From CAZENU01 sp965117035 (GTDB lineage Bacteria; Chloroflexota; Dehalococcoidia; Lucifugimonadales; CAZENU01), in assembly GCA_965117035.1 (NCBI GenBank), contig OZ220748.1:2852001-2916000 (forward strand): 64,000 nt of DNA, given 5' to 3'. The first letter of the stretch is position 1; each line of letters begins with the position of its first letter. Below are positions 49,786-60,417 of this stretch, piece by piece. The notes beneath the pieces were generated by a model. The model was not told the origin of the DNA, did not search any database, and saw only the letters and a list, made by a program, of their open reading frames with translations. Position numbers and translations under genes: made by a program.

Positions 49786-51153
49786 ATGTCCTCCGGTGTC
49801 CGCCACGACCACGCTGGCCACGACCACAGCGATCACGAAGGCCACGACCACGGCGACCACGAAGGTCACGACCACGGCGACCACGAAGGTCACGACCACG
49901 GCGACCACGAGGGCCACGACCACGACGACCACGAGGGCCACGACCACGGCGACGACGACGGCCACGACCACGGCGACCACGAGGGCCACGACCACGACGA
50001 CCACGAGGGCCACGACCACGACGACCACGAGGGCCACGACCACGACGACCACGAGGGCCACGACCACGACGACCACGAGGGCCACGACCACGACGACCAC
50101 GAGGGCCACGACCACGACGACCACGAGGGCCACGACCACGGCGACCACGAAGGTCACGACCACGGCGACGACGACGGCCACGACCACGACGACCACGGGC
50201 ATGGCCACGGCCACCACGATCACGCTCATGATCTGCGAGGGGCCAGCCGGCGCAGCCTGTATATCGCGCTGACGCTGATAACGACCTACATGTTCGCCGA
50301 GGTGATCGGCGGCATCCTGTCAGGCAGCCTGGCCCTGATAGCCGACGCGGGACACATGCTCACGGACGCGGCCGCGATCGTCATGGCCCTGATCGCCATG
50401 TGGATCGCCGACAAGGCGGCGTCAGCCGAGCGCACCTTCGGGTACCAGCGGACCGAGGTGCTTGCCGCCCTGATCAACACCGTCGCGCTGTGGCTGATCG
50501 CGGGCTGGATCGTTTTCGAGGCGTACCACAGGACCTTCCAGGAGGAGGTCCACATCGACGGATGGCCGGTGCTCATCGTCGGCACCGGAGGACTGCTCAT
50601 CAACATCGTGGCGGCCTGGGTCCTCCACAGGTCGTCGCAGCACAGCATGAACGTCGAGGGAGCCTTCCAGCACGTCATCGCCGACCTCCTGGGGTCCGTC
50701 GGCGTGATCATATCGGCGATACTCGTGCTGACCTTCAACTGGACACTGGCCGACCCGATCCTGAGCGTCGTCATCGCGGTGCTCATCCTGTTTGGCAGCC
50801 GGCACCTGATGTACACGGTGTTCAACGTGCTGCTCGAAGGAACGCCGGGCCACATCGACGACTACCGGCTCTGCAAGGAGCTCGAAGACATCGAGGGCGT
50901 GACCCTCATCCACGACGTCCACGTCTGGACCATCACGTCCGGCAACGAGGCGTTCAGCGCCCACATACTGATCGACCCCAGCTACCAGGGCGACGTCGGC
51001 CAGATGCTAGCCACGATGCAGGACCTGGTCCACAACGAGTTCGGGATCAAGCACGCCACCATACAACTGGAAAAAACGGCGGCTGTCTGTATCGAAGACC
51101 ACCACGTAGACCATCTGCTTGCGGAGTCCGGCCAGGCGGAGAAGCTGTTCTAG
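49786..51153 (+). CDS. CDF zinc transporter with a long His/Asp repeat head
   Basis: A cation diffusion facilitator that exports Zn(II) or a similar ion in exchange for protons. The first 140 residues are about 17 copies of an 8-residue unit of the HEGHDHDD type. The membrane domain follows with six helices; the transport site is DAGHMLTDAAAIV in helix 2 and FQHVIADLLGS in helix 5. The cytoplasmic domain ends with a further His pair (EDHHVDHL). The start is uncertain: ATG 49786 begins near the His region, and ATG 49636 or 49639 would add 49-50 residues. It lies in a zinc gene cluster. Confidence 0.9.
   Translation: MSSGVRHDHAGHDHSDHEGHDHGDHEGHDHGDHEGHDHGDHEGHDHDDHEGHDHGDDDGHDHGDHEGHDHDDHEGHDHDDHEGHDHDDHEGHDHDDHEGHDHDDHEGHDHDDHEGHDHGDHEGHDHGDDDGHDHDDHGHGHGHHDHAHDLRGASRRSLYIALTLITTYMFAEVIGGILSGSLALIADAGHMLTDAAAIVMALIAMWIADKAASAERTFGYQRTEVLAALINTVALWLIAGWIVFEAYHRTFQEEVHIDGWPVLIVGTGGLLINIVAAWVLHRSSQHSMNVEGAFQHVIADLLGSVGVIISAILVLTFNWTLADPILSVVIAVLILFGSRHLMYTVFNVLLEGTPGHIDDYRLCKELEDIEGVTLIHDVHVWTITSGNEAFSAHILIDPSYQGDVGQMLATMQDLVHNEFGIKHATIQLEKTAAVCIEDHHVDHLLAESGQAEKLF
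49804..50226 (+). repeat. 24-bp tandem repeat encoding the His/Asp head
   Basis: About 17 imperfect copies of a 24-bp unit (CACGAGGGCCACGACCACG plus five bases). Each codes for eight residues. The near-identity of neighbouring units points to recent copy-number change by slippage or recombination. The regular spacing has no CRISPR character; there are no unique spacers. Confidence 0.85.
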
Positions 51154-51310
51154 GCCGGGCGAAGCGGCGGCCTTCTCACTCCCCCCTCCGGTCGTGAAGA
51201 CTACCCGGTAGACGGCTGCCCTGAGCCGCACCAGGCACCCGGTATCACTACCCCGCATTCCAGCCGCATCGCGGATGCGGCGTCACGTCACGAGGCAACC
51301 TCGCTTCATG

Positions 51311-51351
51311 TTGACAAGACCGGTCGGTTTCTGTTAATACCCAATATCAAC
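51311..51351 (+). promoter_or_regulatory. Promoter and overlapping operator of the Fur/Zur-type gene
   Basis: TTGACA (51311-51316), 17-base spacer, TTAATA (51334-51339). A 19-bp interrupted palindrome GTTAATACCCAATATCAAC (51333-51351) covers the -10 and ends at the start codon. A repressor bound here would block transcription, so self-regulation is likely. The message would be almost leaderless. Confidence 0.6.
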
Positions 51352-51783
51352 ATGACCCAGCTCTCATCGCGCCCGGACATCATGGCCATCCTCGAAGATC
51401 GGGGCTACAGATCCACGGCCCCGAGGCGCGCGATCATTCGCATCCTGGATGGAAAGCAGGAGGGCTTCACCGCGGAGGATCTCTGCAGTGAGCTCCCGGA
51501 GGTGGGGAGGGCCACCGTCTTCCGCACGATCAAGCTGCTCATGGAAGCCGGGGTCATATGCCGCCTGAACCTCATCGACGGGGCGCCCAAGTACAGCCTC
51601 TCCCGCGTGGAGCACCATCACCACACCGTTTGTGTCCATTGCGGCACCGTCGGCGAGTTCCGCGCGACGACCGTCGAACGCCTGATGAAGGTCATAGGCA
51701 ACGAGATTCCGGGCGATATCGTCGGCCACCGCATCGAGCTGTACATCACCTGCGAGCGGTGCGTCGGGGGCAACAACGGCTAG
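51352..51783 (+). CDS. zur: Fur/Zur-family metalloregulator
   Basis: A 143-residue repressor. The winged helix is visible as TAEDLCSELPEVGRATVFRTIKLLMEAGVI. The metal part has VEHHHHTVCVHCGTVGEF and a final CERC, giving two CxxC pairs for the structural zinc. Placement between a zinc exporter and znuABC argues for zinc as the signal; Fur or another metal cannot be excluded. It probably represses its own promoter through the palindrome at 51333-51351. Confidence 0.85.
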   Translation: MTQLSSRPDIMAILEDRGYRSTAPRRAIIRILDGKQEGFTAEDLCSELPEVGRATVFRTIKLLMEAGVICRLNLIDGAPKYSLSRVEHHHHTVCVHCGTVGEFRATTVERLMKVIGNEIPGDIVGHRIELYITCERCVGGNNG

Positions 51784-51837
51784 AAGGTCCACGAACAATC
51801 CCCTTTCGCGGTAACCTCTCCACTACCGATACCCACT

Positions 51838-51846
51838 TGCGATAAT
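51838..51846 (+). promoter_or_regulatory. Possible extended -10 of znuA
   Basis: TGcGATAAT, 71 bases before ATG 51917. Weaker than the other extended -10 elements because the hexamer begins with G. Confidence 0.35.
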
Positions 51847-51916
51847 TGAGACCAGGGTCCGCCGGAGGGCCCAGACTGTCCGTGAGCCAGACACACCGAA
51901 AGGAGTTTACCCCGAT

Positions 51917-53218
51917 ATGATACTGAGTACCACTGCGCGCTTGCCGGGTTTACCAACGATTCTGCTCTCGGCGATAGCCCTGCTGTTCGCCTTGGCCGCA
52001 TGCTCGGACGGGGACGGCGGCGAAACGCCTGCCCCCACAACCGCCCCGTCCGTCGCGGCCACCGCTCCGCCGCCGGCCCCACCGACGGCTACACCGGCCC
52101 CCGAACCGATCCAGATCGTGGTCACGAACAACATCATCGCCGATTGGGTCCAGAACGTCGGCGGAGACCGCGTGGAGGTCTTCAGCCTGCTGCCGATCGG
52201 CGCTGATCCACATACGTTCCAGCCGGGCGCCAGGGACGTCGCCAGGGTGGCTGATGCCGACCTCGTGCTCAGCATCGGACTGGGGTTGGAGGAGTCCTGG
52301 CTCCACGAGCTCATAGAGAATGCGAAGGGGGACGAGTCCGCGATCATCGAGCTGGGAGAGACGATCGATCCCATCGAGTTCGGCGAGACCCACATCGAGG
52401 AGGTCGAGCTCCTGGAAGAGATCAGCCACGTCGTACACGAGGTGGAAGAGGGCGAGATCGACCTCGACACCGGCATCGAAGAGATCAAGGAGCTGATCGC
52501 CGCCCTCGAAGAAGAGGAGGAAGAGGAAGAAGGCGAGGAAGGCCATCACTCTGCCGAGGAAGAGCTGATCGAGACGGTCCTCGACATCATCGCGAAGATT
52601 GAGAGCGGAGAGCTGGACGCCGAGGAGGGCATCGAGGAGCTCGAGCACCTGGCCGAGGAGGGCGAGGACGAGCACGCCGACCACGGACACGGAGTCCACG
52701 ATCCCCACTTCTGGTTCGATCCGCTCCGCGTCAAGGTCGCGATATCAGAGATCGCTGCTCGCCTGGCCGCGCTCGACTCCGACGGCGGCGCCACCTTCAA
52801 CGCCAATGCCGCGGCGTACAACACGCGCCTCGACGAGCTGCACACGTGGACGGAGGAGCAGGTCGCTACCGTACCGGCCGACCACAGGCTGCTCGTGACT
52901 TCCCACGATAGCCTGGGATACTTTGCCGAGCTGTACGGCTTCGTGGTAGTGGGCGTCATCCTGTCCTTCACCACCGACGTCGACCCATCACCGTCCGACC
53001 TGGCTCACCTGGCAGAGGAGATAGAGGAGTACGGGGTCCCGGCCGTGTTCGGCGAAACTACCGTGAGCGAGCGTCTGGCTACGGCCCTGGCGTCCGAGAC
53101 CGGTGCGACACTCGTCCGGCTCTACTCCGGCTCACTCGGCGCGGAGGGCAGCGGCGCGGACACGTACATCGACATGGTCCGGGCAAACGTCGAACGGATC
53201 ACCGAGGCTCTCAGGTGA
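51917..53218 (+). CDS. znuA: Zinc ABC transporter substrate-binding lipoprotein with large acidic insertion
   Basis: A 433-residue lipoprotein (cleavage before C29 in FALAACSD) followed by a Pro/Thr/Ala-rich linker. The metal-binding fold shows H99 in ADPHTFQPG, H264 in HDPHFWFDP, SHDSLGYFAELYGF and FGETTVS. Residues about 157-260 are an insertion rich in Glu and His, longer than the usual ZnuA loop, with two related halves (EGEIDLDTGIEEI and SGELDAEEGIEEL) and a His end (DEHADHGHGVH). The loop could gather zinc and pass it to the site. AAGGAG precedes the ATG. First gene of znuACB. Confidence 0.9.
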   Translation: MILSTTARLPGLPTILLSAIALLFALAACSDGDGGETPAPTTAPSVAATAPPPAPPTATPAPEPIQIVVTNNIIADWVQNVGGDRVEVFSLLPIGADPHTFQPGARDVARVADADLVLSIGLGLEESWLHELIENAKGDESAIIELGETIDPIEFGETHIEEVELLEEISHVVHEVEEGEIDLDTGIEEIKELIAALEEEEEEEEGEEGHHSAEEELIETVLDIIAKIESGELDAEEGIEELEHLAEEGEDEHADHGHGVHDPHFWFDPLRVKVAISEIAARLAALDSDGGATFNANAAAYNTRLDELHTWTEEQVATVPADHRLLVTSHDSLGYFAELYGFVVVGVILSFTTDVDPSPSDLAHLAEEIEEYGVPAVFGETTVSERLATALASETGATLVRLYSGSLGAEGSGADTYIDMVRANVERITEALR

Positions 53219-53224
53219 TCGGCG

Positions 53225-53251
53225 CGCCGCTCCGGGGTCCCTGGAGCGGCG
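53225..53251. other. Intergenic hairpin between znuA and znuC
   Basis: CGCCGCTCC and GGAGCGGCG form a perfect 9-bp stem around a 9-base loop, seven bases after the znuA stop. No T-run follows. It may stabilise the znuA part of the message, allowing more binding protein than transporter. Confidence 0.5.
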
Positions 53252-53364
53252 GGCTTCGCGCCCGGCTCCGCCCTGTAGCGGCATTGAGCTGAGCGACGGC
53301 GCCAACCTGTACCGACTCGGGCAGGCCTCGAGGCCTGCCCGAAGCCTCCGGGAACCGGAGAGGG

Positions 53365-54126
53365 ATGGAAACGAAAGCCGATTCTGGCATATCCGTTGAG
53401 CGTGTGAGCGTCGACCGTGGCGGGCACCAGGCGCTGGTCGACGTCAGCTTCGACGTCGGCCCGGGAGTCCTCATGGGTGTCCTGGGCCCGAACGGGGCGG
53501 GCAAGAGCACGCTGTTCGACACCATCGCGGGAATCCTGCCCGCCACCGAGGGCACAGTGACACTACGCGGTACCGCTGCGGAAGAAGGCGCCCTGGCGTA
53601 CGTCCCGCAGCGCGACAGCATCAACTGGGTCTTCCCGGCGACCGTCCACGACGTTGTGATGATGGGGCGCGAAAGCAACATCGGATGGCTGCGCCGTCCC
53701 GGCAAGGCTGACAGACAGGCAGTCAGGGAGTGCCTCGAGCGGGTAGACCTGTGGGAGCACCGCTCGGACATGGTTACCGAGCTGTCCGGCGGCCAGCGCC
53801 AGAGGGTGTTCATCGCCCGCGCCCTCGCTCAGGACGCGAGCGTGGTGCTGCTGGACGAGGCCTTCAGCGGCGTGGACGTAGGCGCCCAGGAGGGCATCGT
53901 CGAGGTCCTGCAGTCACTGCGCGACGAGGGCAGGATCGTGCTGCTCGCGACCCACGACCTGACCAATCTCGCCCAGCGCTTCGACCGGGTGCTCTGCATC
54001 AATCACCATGTCTGCGCGTATGGCCCGCCCCAGGAGGCCTTCACCCCGGAGGTCCTCGAGGAGATGTACGGGTCCCACGGGATCGAGTTCACCCCTGAGC
54101 ACTTTCGACATCGCCACCACTCGTAG
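53365..54126 (+). CDS. znuC: Zinc ABC transporter ATPase
   Basis: A 253-residue ABC ATPase: Walker A GPNGAGKST, Q-loop AYVPQRDSINW, signature LSGGQRQR, Walker B VVLLDEAFSGVD and the switch His in LLATHDL. The C-terminus is His-rich (EHFRHRHHS), fitting metal transport. GGAGAGGG precedes ATG 53365. Lies between znuA and znuB. Confidence 0.93.
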   Translation: METKADSGISVERVSVDRGGHQALVDVSFDVGPGVLMGVLGPNGAGKSTLFDTIAGILPATEGTVTLRGTAAEEGALAYVPQRDSINWVFPATVHDVVMMGRESNIGWLRRPGKADRQAVRECLERVDLWEHRSDMVTELSGGQRQRVFIARALAQDASVVLLDEAFSGVDVGAQEGIVEVLQSLRDEGRIVLLATHDLTNLAQRFDRVLCINHHVCAYGPPQEAFTPEVLEEMYGSHGIEFTPEHFRHRHHS

Positions 54127-54216
54127 AGAGCGGCCGACCGGGGGCCATCTTCGCATGGAGGCGAACGGGAACGGCCGGAAGCCATTGTCGCGGGCAACAC
54201 GGAGGTGGAGCGCTTC

Positions 54217-55032
54217 GTGATCGACTACATTGTCGGGCCGTTCGAGTACGGGTTCATGGTGCGGGCGCTCATCGTCTCCGTGCTCGTCGGAGTCATGTGC
54301 CCGGTACTCGGCGCATACGTCATCACGCGCGGTCGAGCCTTCATGGGCGACGCGCTCGCTCACTCGGTCCTGCCGGGCATGGTCGTCGCCTTCCTGCTCG
54401 GGATCAGCCCCTTCTTCGCGGCGGTGCCGGCCGGAATCGTCATCGCGCTGCTGATGGGGAGCGTCAGCCGGCGCACCGGCATCAGCGAGGATACCTCGAT
54501 CGGCATCGTCTTCGCGGGGATGTTCGCGCTTGGCCTGGTGATGCTGTCGACGGCCGCCAACGTGACCGTCGACATCGAAGACCTGCTGCTCGGCCAGGTG
54601 CTCGGGGTGTCGCAGACGGACGTCTACGTCTCGCTGGGGCTCACGGCCCTGGTGCTCGCCGGGCTCTACGCCTTCCACCGGCAGCTGGTGTACACGACCT
54701 TCGACCCGGTGGGCGCCGAGGTCGTCGGGATCAGGACGAGCGCCGTCGAGTACGTGCTCCTCGCGCTCCTGGCCCTTGTCATCGTCATCGGGATCCAGGC
54801 GGCCGGGATCGTCCTGGTCATGGCGATGCTCATCACGCCCGCGGCCGCGGGATACCTGCTGGCTCGCCGCTTCGTGGGGGTCATGCTGATCGGAGCGCTG
54901 ATCGGTGCGGCCTCGGCGCTGACGGGCCTTTACCTCTCGTTCCATGCCGACCTGCCGTCCGGCCCTGCGATGGCCCTGGTGGCCACGGTCGCCTTCGGCC
55001 TCGCGGCGGTCGTGCGGCGTCGCACCGCGTAG
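54217..55032 (+). CDS. znuB: Zinc ABC transporter permease
   Basis: A 271-residue membrane protein of the ABC-3 family with eight or so helices. Typical stretches are MCPVLGAYVITRGRAFMGDALAHSVLPG, DLLLGQVLGVSQTDVY, FDPVGAEVVGIRT and VLVMAMLITPAAAGYLLA. GTG 54217 is favoured because GGAGGTG lies just upstream; GTG 54205 is in frame but inside that ribosome site. Last gene of the zinc cluster. Confidence 0.92.
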   Translation: MIDYIVGPFEYGFMVRALIVSVLVGVMCPVLGAYVITRGRAFMGDALAHSVLPGMVVAFLLGISPFFAAVPAGIVIALLMGSVSRRTGISEDTSIGIVFAGMFALGLVMLSTAANVTVDIEDLLLGQVLGVSQTDVYVSLGLTALVLAGLYAFHRQLVYTTFDPVGAEVVGIRTSAVEYVLLALLALVIVIGIQAAGIVLVMAMLITPAAAGYLLARRFVGVMLIGALIGAASALTGLYLSFHADLPSGPAMALVATVAFGLAAVVRRRTA

Positions 55033-55084
55033 AGTCGCCCAGCGAGCCGGCGGCGAAGACGCCGGAACTGAGGCGCCCCGGTTC

Positions 55085-55114
55085 TTGACGGGCGGCACCG
55101 GCGTTCCATATAAT
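55085..55114 (+). promoter_or_regulatory. Strong promoter of the 23S rRNA unit
   Basis: TTGACG-N18-TATAAT, a near-perfect housekeeping promoter placed after the znuB stop and about 140 bases before the mature 23S. Confidence 0.75.
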
Positions 55115-55179
55115 CGGGCTGTACGTAATTCCCATGCGCGAGCCAATCGCCTAAAATACCGCGAAAGCGACTCCTGAGC

Positions 55180-55211
55180 AGACGGCTGGGAGCGCCCGGC
55201 CGTCTTTTTTT
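55180..55211 (+). terminator. Terminator-like hairpin in the rRNA leader
   Basis: AGACGGC and GCCGTCT form a perfect stem with an inner GGG/CCC pairing, followed at once by seven T. It lies between the promoter at 55085 and the boxA-like element, so unmodified polymerase may stop after about 90 nt. Confidence 0.75.
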
Positions 55212-55256
55212 GTTCCTTAACAACTGAATCCTGCGCGAATTAACGAACCTTAATGT

Positions 55257-55264
<8 letters not shown>
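55211..55264 (+). promoter_or_regulatory. boxA-like element and 5' arm of the 23S processing stalk
   Basis: TGTTCCTTAACA at 55211-55222 resembles the rRNA antitermination boxA (TGCTCTTTAACA in E. coli). Downstream, 55223-55233 and 55237-55264 pair with sequence after the 23S (58451-58461 and 58390-58417), the latter 28 bases with one mismatch. Confidence 0.7.
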
Positions 55265-58389
<3,125 letters not shown>

Positions 58390-58400
<11 letters not shown>

Positions 58401-58461
58401 TTAAGGGTCGTTAATTCGTACGCGCCATCCAACCCAAGGATGGCCACAGCCAGGATTCAGT
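58390..58461 (+). other. 3' arm of the 23S processing stalk
   Basis: 58390-58417 pairs with 55237-55264 and 58451-58461 pairs with 55223-55233. Between them GCCATCC and GGATGGC (58424-58444) form a side hairpin. This is a standard RNase III-type stalk and shows that the ends of the unit are intact. Confidence 0.75.
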
Positions 58462-58470
58462 TAACAGCGT

Positions 58471-58545
58471 CGCGGGGTGGAGCAGTGGCAGCTCGTTGGG
58501 CTCATAACCCAAAGGTCGCCGGTTCGAGTCCGGCCCCCGCTACCA
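58471..58545 (+). tRNA. Initiator tRNA-Met (CAT anticodon)
   Basis: Cloverleaf with the anticodon CAT at 58503-58505, the T-loop GGTTCGAGTCC and an encoded CCA end. Three G-C pairs in the anticodon stem (GGG/CCC) and an unpaired first acceptor position (C1 opposite T72) are initiator hallmarks. It lies about 70 bases after the 23S with no promoter or terminator between, so it is likely cotranscribed. Confidence 0.92.
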
Positions 58546-58558
58546 CCGTCAGATACAA

Positions 58559-58590
58559 AATCAGCCTCCTGAACACTCAGGAGGCTGATT
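58559..58590 (+). terminator. Intrinsic terminator of the 23S-tRNA unit
   Basis: AATCAGCCTCCTGA and TCAGGAGGCTGATT form a perfect 14-bp stem around ACAC, followed by TGTTGTTG. It starts 14 bases after the tRNA. Confidence 0.88.
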
Positions 58591-58811
58591 TGTTGTTGCT
58601 CGGATAGTCACGGTTCTCTGCCCGGCGCTCCTCTTGTATACTTTTCGAAGCTCCAGTCAAACCACAAGGGCTGCGGCCTCCTGGCGTGGTCGTCAGCCAG
58701 TCGCCGGCGTCAGAACGATGGTGCGCGGTTGGCACTGGCTGAAGCCTTGGACGCCGCCCTCTTCAAGACGGCTCAGGGCGTGACGATACACCTCAAGGAC
58801 CAGCGGGAATC
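58591..58811. other. Gap with a fragmentary reading frame
   Basis: A TATACT box lies at 58637-58642. A frame ending at TGA 58813-58815 reads LALAEALDAALFKTAQGVTI and overlaps the start of the DUF4258 remnant by ATGA. It has no clear start and no recognised family; it may be the tail of a decayed gene. Confidence 0.35.
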
Positions 58812-58915
58812 ATGAGACCGATAGCGCTGGAATACACCAGGCACGCAACACACGCGCCGATCCTTGGCGCGTTGTGAGCGTATTCTTCGATCGAAGCATG
58901 AGAGGTGAGCTATGA
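58812..58915 (+). pseudogene. DUF4258 gene remnant
   Basis: It starts MRPIALEYTRHATH, the N-terminal signature of DUF4258 proteins, then hits a stop at 58875-58877. In another frame the sequence ends RVVSVFFDRSMRGEL, which resembles the DUF4258 C-terminus, with a stop overlapping the DUF2283 start (ATGA at 58912). The middle, probably about 50 codons, is deleted. DUF4258 and DUF2283 genes are commonly neighbours. Confidence 0.6.
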
Positions 58916-59112
58916 AGCTGAACGTCGACAAGGAAGCTGACGCCCTGTACCTGCGCCTCGACGACTCGCCCATAGTGGAGTCCGAGGAGGTTTCGCCAGG
59001 CGTCGTGCTCGACTACAACGAAGCGAACGAAGTGGTGGGGGTGGAGATGCTCCACCTGTCGAAGCGCTCCTCCACCTTGAATCTGTCTGCGCTGCAGTTC
59101 GAGACCGCATAG
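58912..59112 (+). CDS. DUF2283 family protein, 66 residues
   Basis: The whole protein follows the DUF2283 pattern: MKLNVDKEADALYLRLDDSP, then PGVVLDYNEANEVVGVEML. GAGAGGTGAG precedes the ATG. Such proteins are often partners of DUF4258 proteins, here only a remnant (58812-58915), so this is probably the surviving member of a two-gene unit that resembles toxin-antitoxin pairs. Function is unproven. Confidence 0.85.
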   Translation: MKLNVDKEADALYLRLDDSPIVESEEVSPGVVLDYNEANEVVGVEMLHLSKRSSTLNLSALQFETA

Positions 59113-59215
59113 GCTCAGAAGGCCTGCTCGGCGATCCGCTAACGGCCCCTGGAGCACCCTCCGGGGGCTGTCTGCGTTCCCGGAGACGCCGGCCGGGGCG
59201 GCCCGCACGGGAACG

Positions 59216-60163
59216 TCAGACCGCCGATGCCTCCGGGACCGCGGCCCGGACGGGGTAGATGTCGCCCGCCGACGCGACGATCGACGGGTCCGGCGCGTGG
59301 GCCACCGATGGGTCCTTCCCCTCGTAGTCGAACTTGTGCAGCACGTGACGCATCGCGTTGATGCGGCCCCTCATCTTGTCGTCCGACTTGACGATCGTCC
59401 AGGGCGCGTCCGCCGTGTGCGTCTCGAGGAACATCACCTCTTTCGCCGCCGTGTAGTCGTCCCACCTGTCCTTCGAAAGGAGATCGGTGGGGGTGAGCTT
59501 CCACCGCTTCAGCGGGTCCTGGTTGCGCTGCTCGAAGCGCCTGACCTGCTCCGGCCGGCTGACCGAGAAGTAGAGCTTGATCAGGTGAACGCCGCTCTCG
59601 ACGATCATCCTCTCCAGCAGCGGCGCCTGCCGCAGGAACAGCCGGTATCGACCTTCGTCCGTGAAACCTAGGACCCGCTCCACGCCGGCGCGGTTGTACC
59701 ACGACCGGTCGAAGAGCACGATTTCGCCCTGAGTCGGAAAGTGCCGGACGTACCGCTGGAAGTACCACTGCCCGCGCTCGATGTCCGACGGCTTGGCCAG
59801 CGCCACGACGCGGGCGTTGCGCGGGTTCCAGTGCTCCATGAACCGGCGGATCGTGCCTCCCTTGCCGGCCGCGTCGCGCCCCTCGAACAGGATCACCACC
59901 CGCTGCCCGGTCTCCTTGACCCAGTCCTGCAGCCTCACAAGCTCGACCTGCAGCGGGAACTTGTGCTCGTAGTACTCCTCGTACGTCATCCGGTGGGCGT
60001 ACGGGTAGATGTTGTCCCTGAAGTACCTGGCGCGCGTCTCCGCGTCGATAGCGAGCGGATCGTCGAGCGGCTCGGCGACAGGAATCGGGGGACGGTCCTC
60101 CAACTCCTCGTGGGAGTCGCCGTAGAAGTAGGTGTAGTAGCCTCGTATCGGGTTCTGCGTCAT
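59216..60163 (-). CDS. ppk2: Polyphosphate kinase 2 (PPK2)
   Basis: PPK2 moves phosphate between polyphosphate and nucleotides. The 315-residue chain has Walker A FEGRDAAGKGGTIRRF, Walker B VLFDRSWYNRAGVERV and the lid region RPEQVRRFEQRNQDPLKRWKL. Length fits class I PPK2, which mostly uses polyphosphate to phosphorylate nucleoside diphosphates. ATG 60163 begins at the family start. It is divergent from pstSCAB, linking phosphate storage with uptake. Confidence 0.92.
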   Translation of the reverse strand: MTQNPIRGYYTYFYGDSHEELEDRPPIPVAEPLDDPLAIDAETRARYFRDNIYPYAHRMTYEEYYEHKFPLQVELVRLQDWVKETGQRVVILFEGRDAAGKGGTIRRFMEHWNPRNARVVALAKPSDIERGQWYFQRYVRHFPTQGEIVLFDRSWYNRAGVERVLGFTDEGRYRLFLRQAPLLERMIVESGVHLIKLYFSVSRPEQVRRFEQRNQDPLKRWKLTPTDLLSKDRWDDYTAAKEVMFLETHTADAPWTIVKSDDKMRGRINAMRHVLHKFDYEGKDPSVAHAPDPSIVASAGDIYPVRAAVPEASAV

Positions 60164-60329
60164 GGCTGACTCAACGGAAGTTGAGATATCGAGAATGGGG
60201 AACAGCCATAGTAGGACGGACAAGGGCCGTTTGCAACAGGAAATTGGATGTCCGGATGGCCCATCTTGCCTCCCTGTGGATTCCTCGCCTGCAGGCGGCC
60301 CCGCGCTGCCGGAGCCGGCCCCGTTAATG

Positions 60330-60351
60330 GAACCTTAACCGAACCTTAGCA
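60330..60351 (+). promoter_or_regulatory. Possible Pho box
   Basis: Two 11-base direct repeats, GAACCTTAACC and GAACCTTAGCA, back to back in the ppk2-pstS gap, 66 bases before pstS. Eleven-base direct repeats are the usual layout of PhoB/PhoP sites. The regulator is not in the window. Confidence 0.5.
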
Positions 60352-60417
60352 CTCCCGTAACGCGCGCCATCGGGCCCTCTGTGATTCTTGTCGCGACATC
60401 AGATGAGGAGTGTTGGT

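Noticed and set aside
49804..50226. CRISPR array
   Set aside because: Repeats are contiguous, coding and have no unique spacers or cas genes nearby.
48964..50229. Long minus-strand frame rich in Val-Val-Val repeats
   Set aside because: It is the antisense of the His/Asp repeat DNA; the plus-strand frames encode the His-rich protein and the CDF transporter with clear motifs.
58418..58470. 5S rRNA after the 23S
   Set aside because: Only 53 bases lie between the stalk and the tRNA, taken up by stalk pairing and a side hairpin; a 5S needs about 115.
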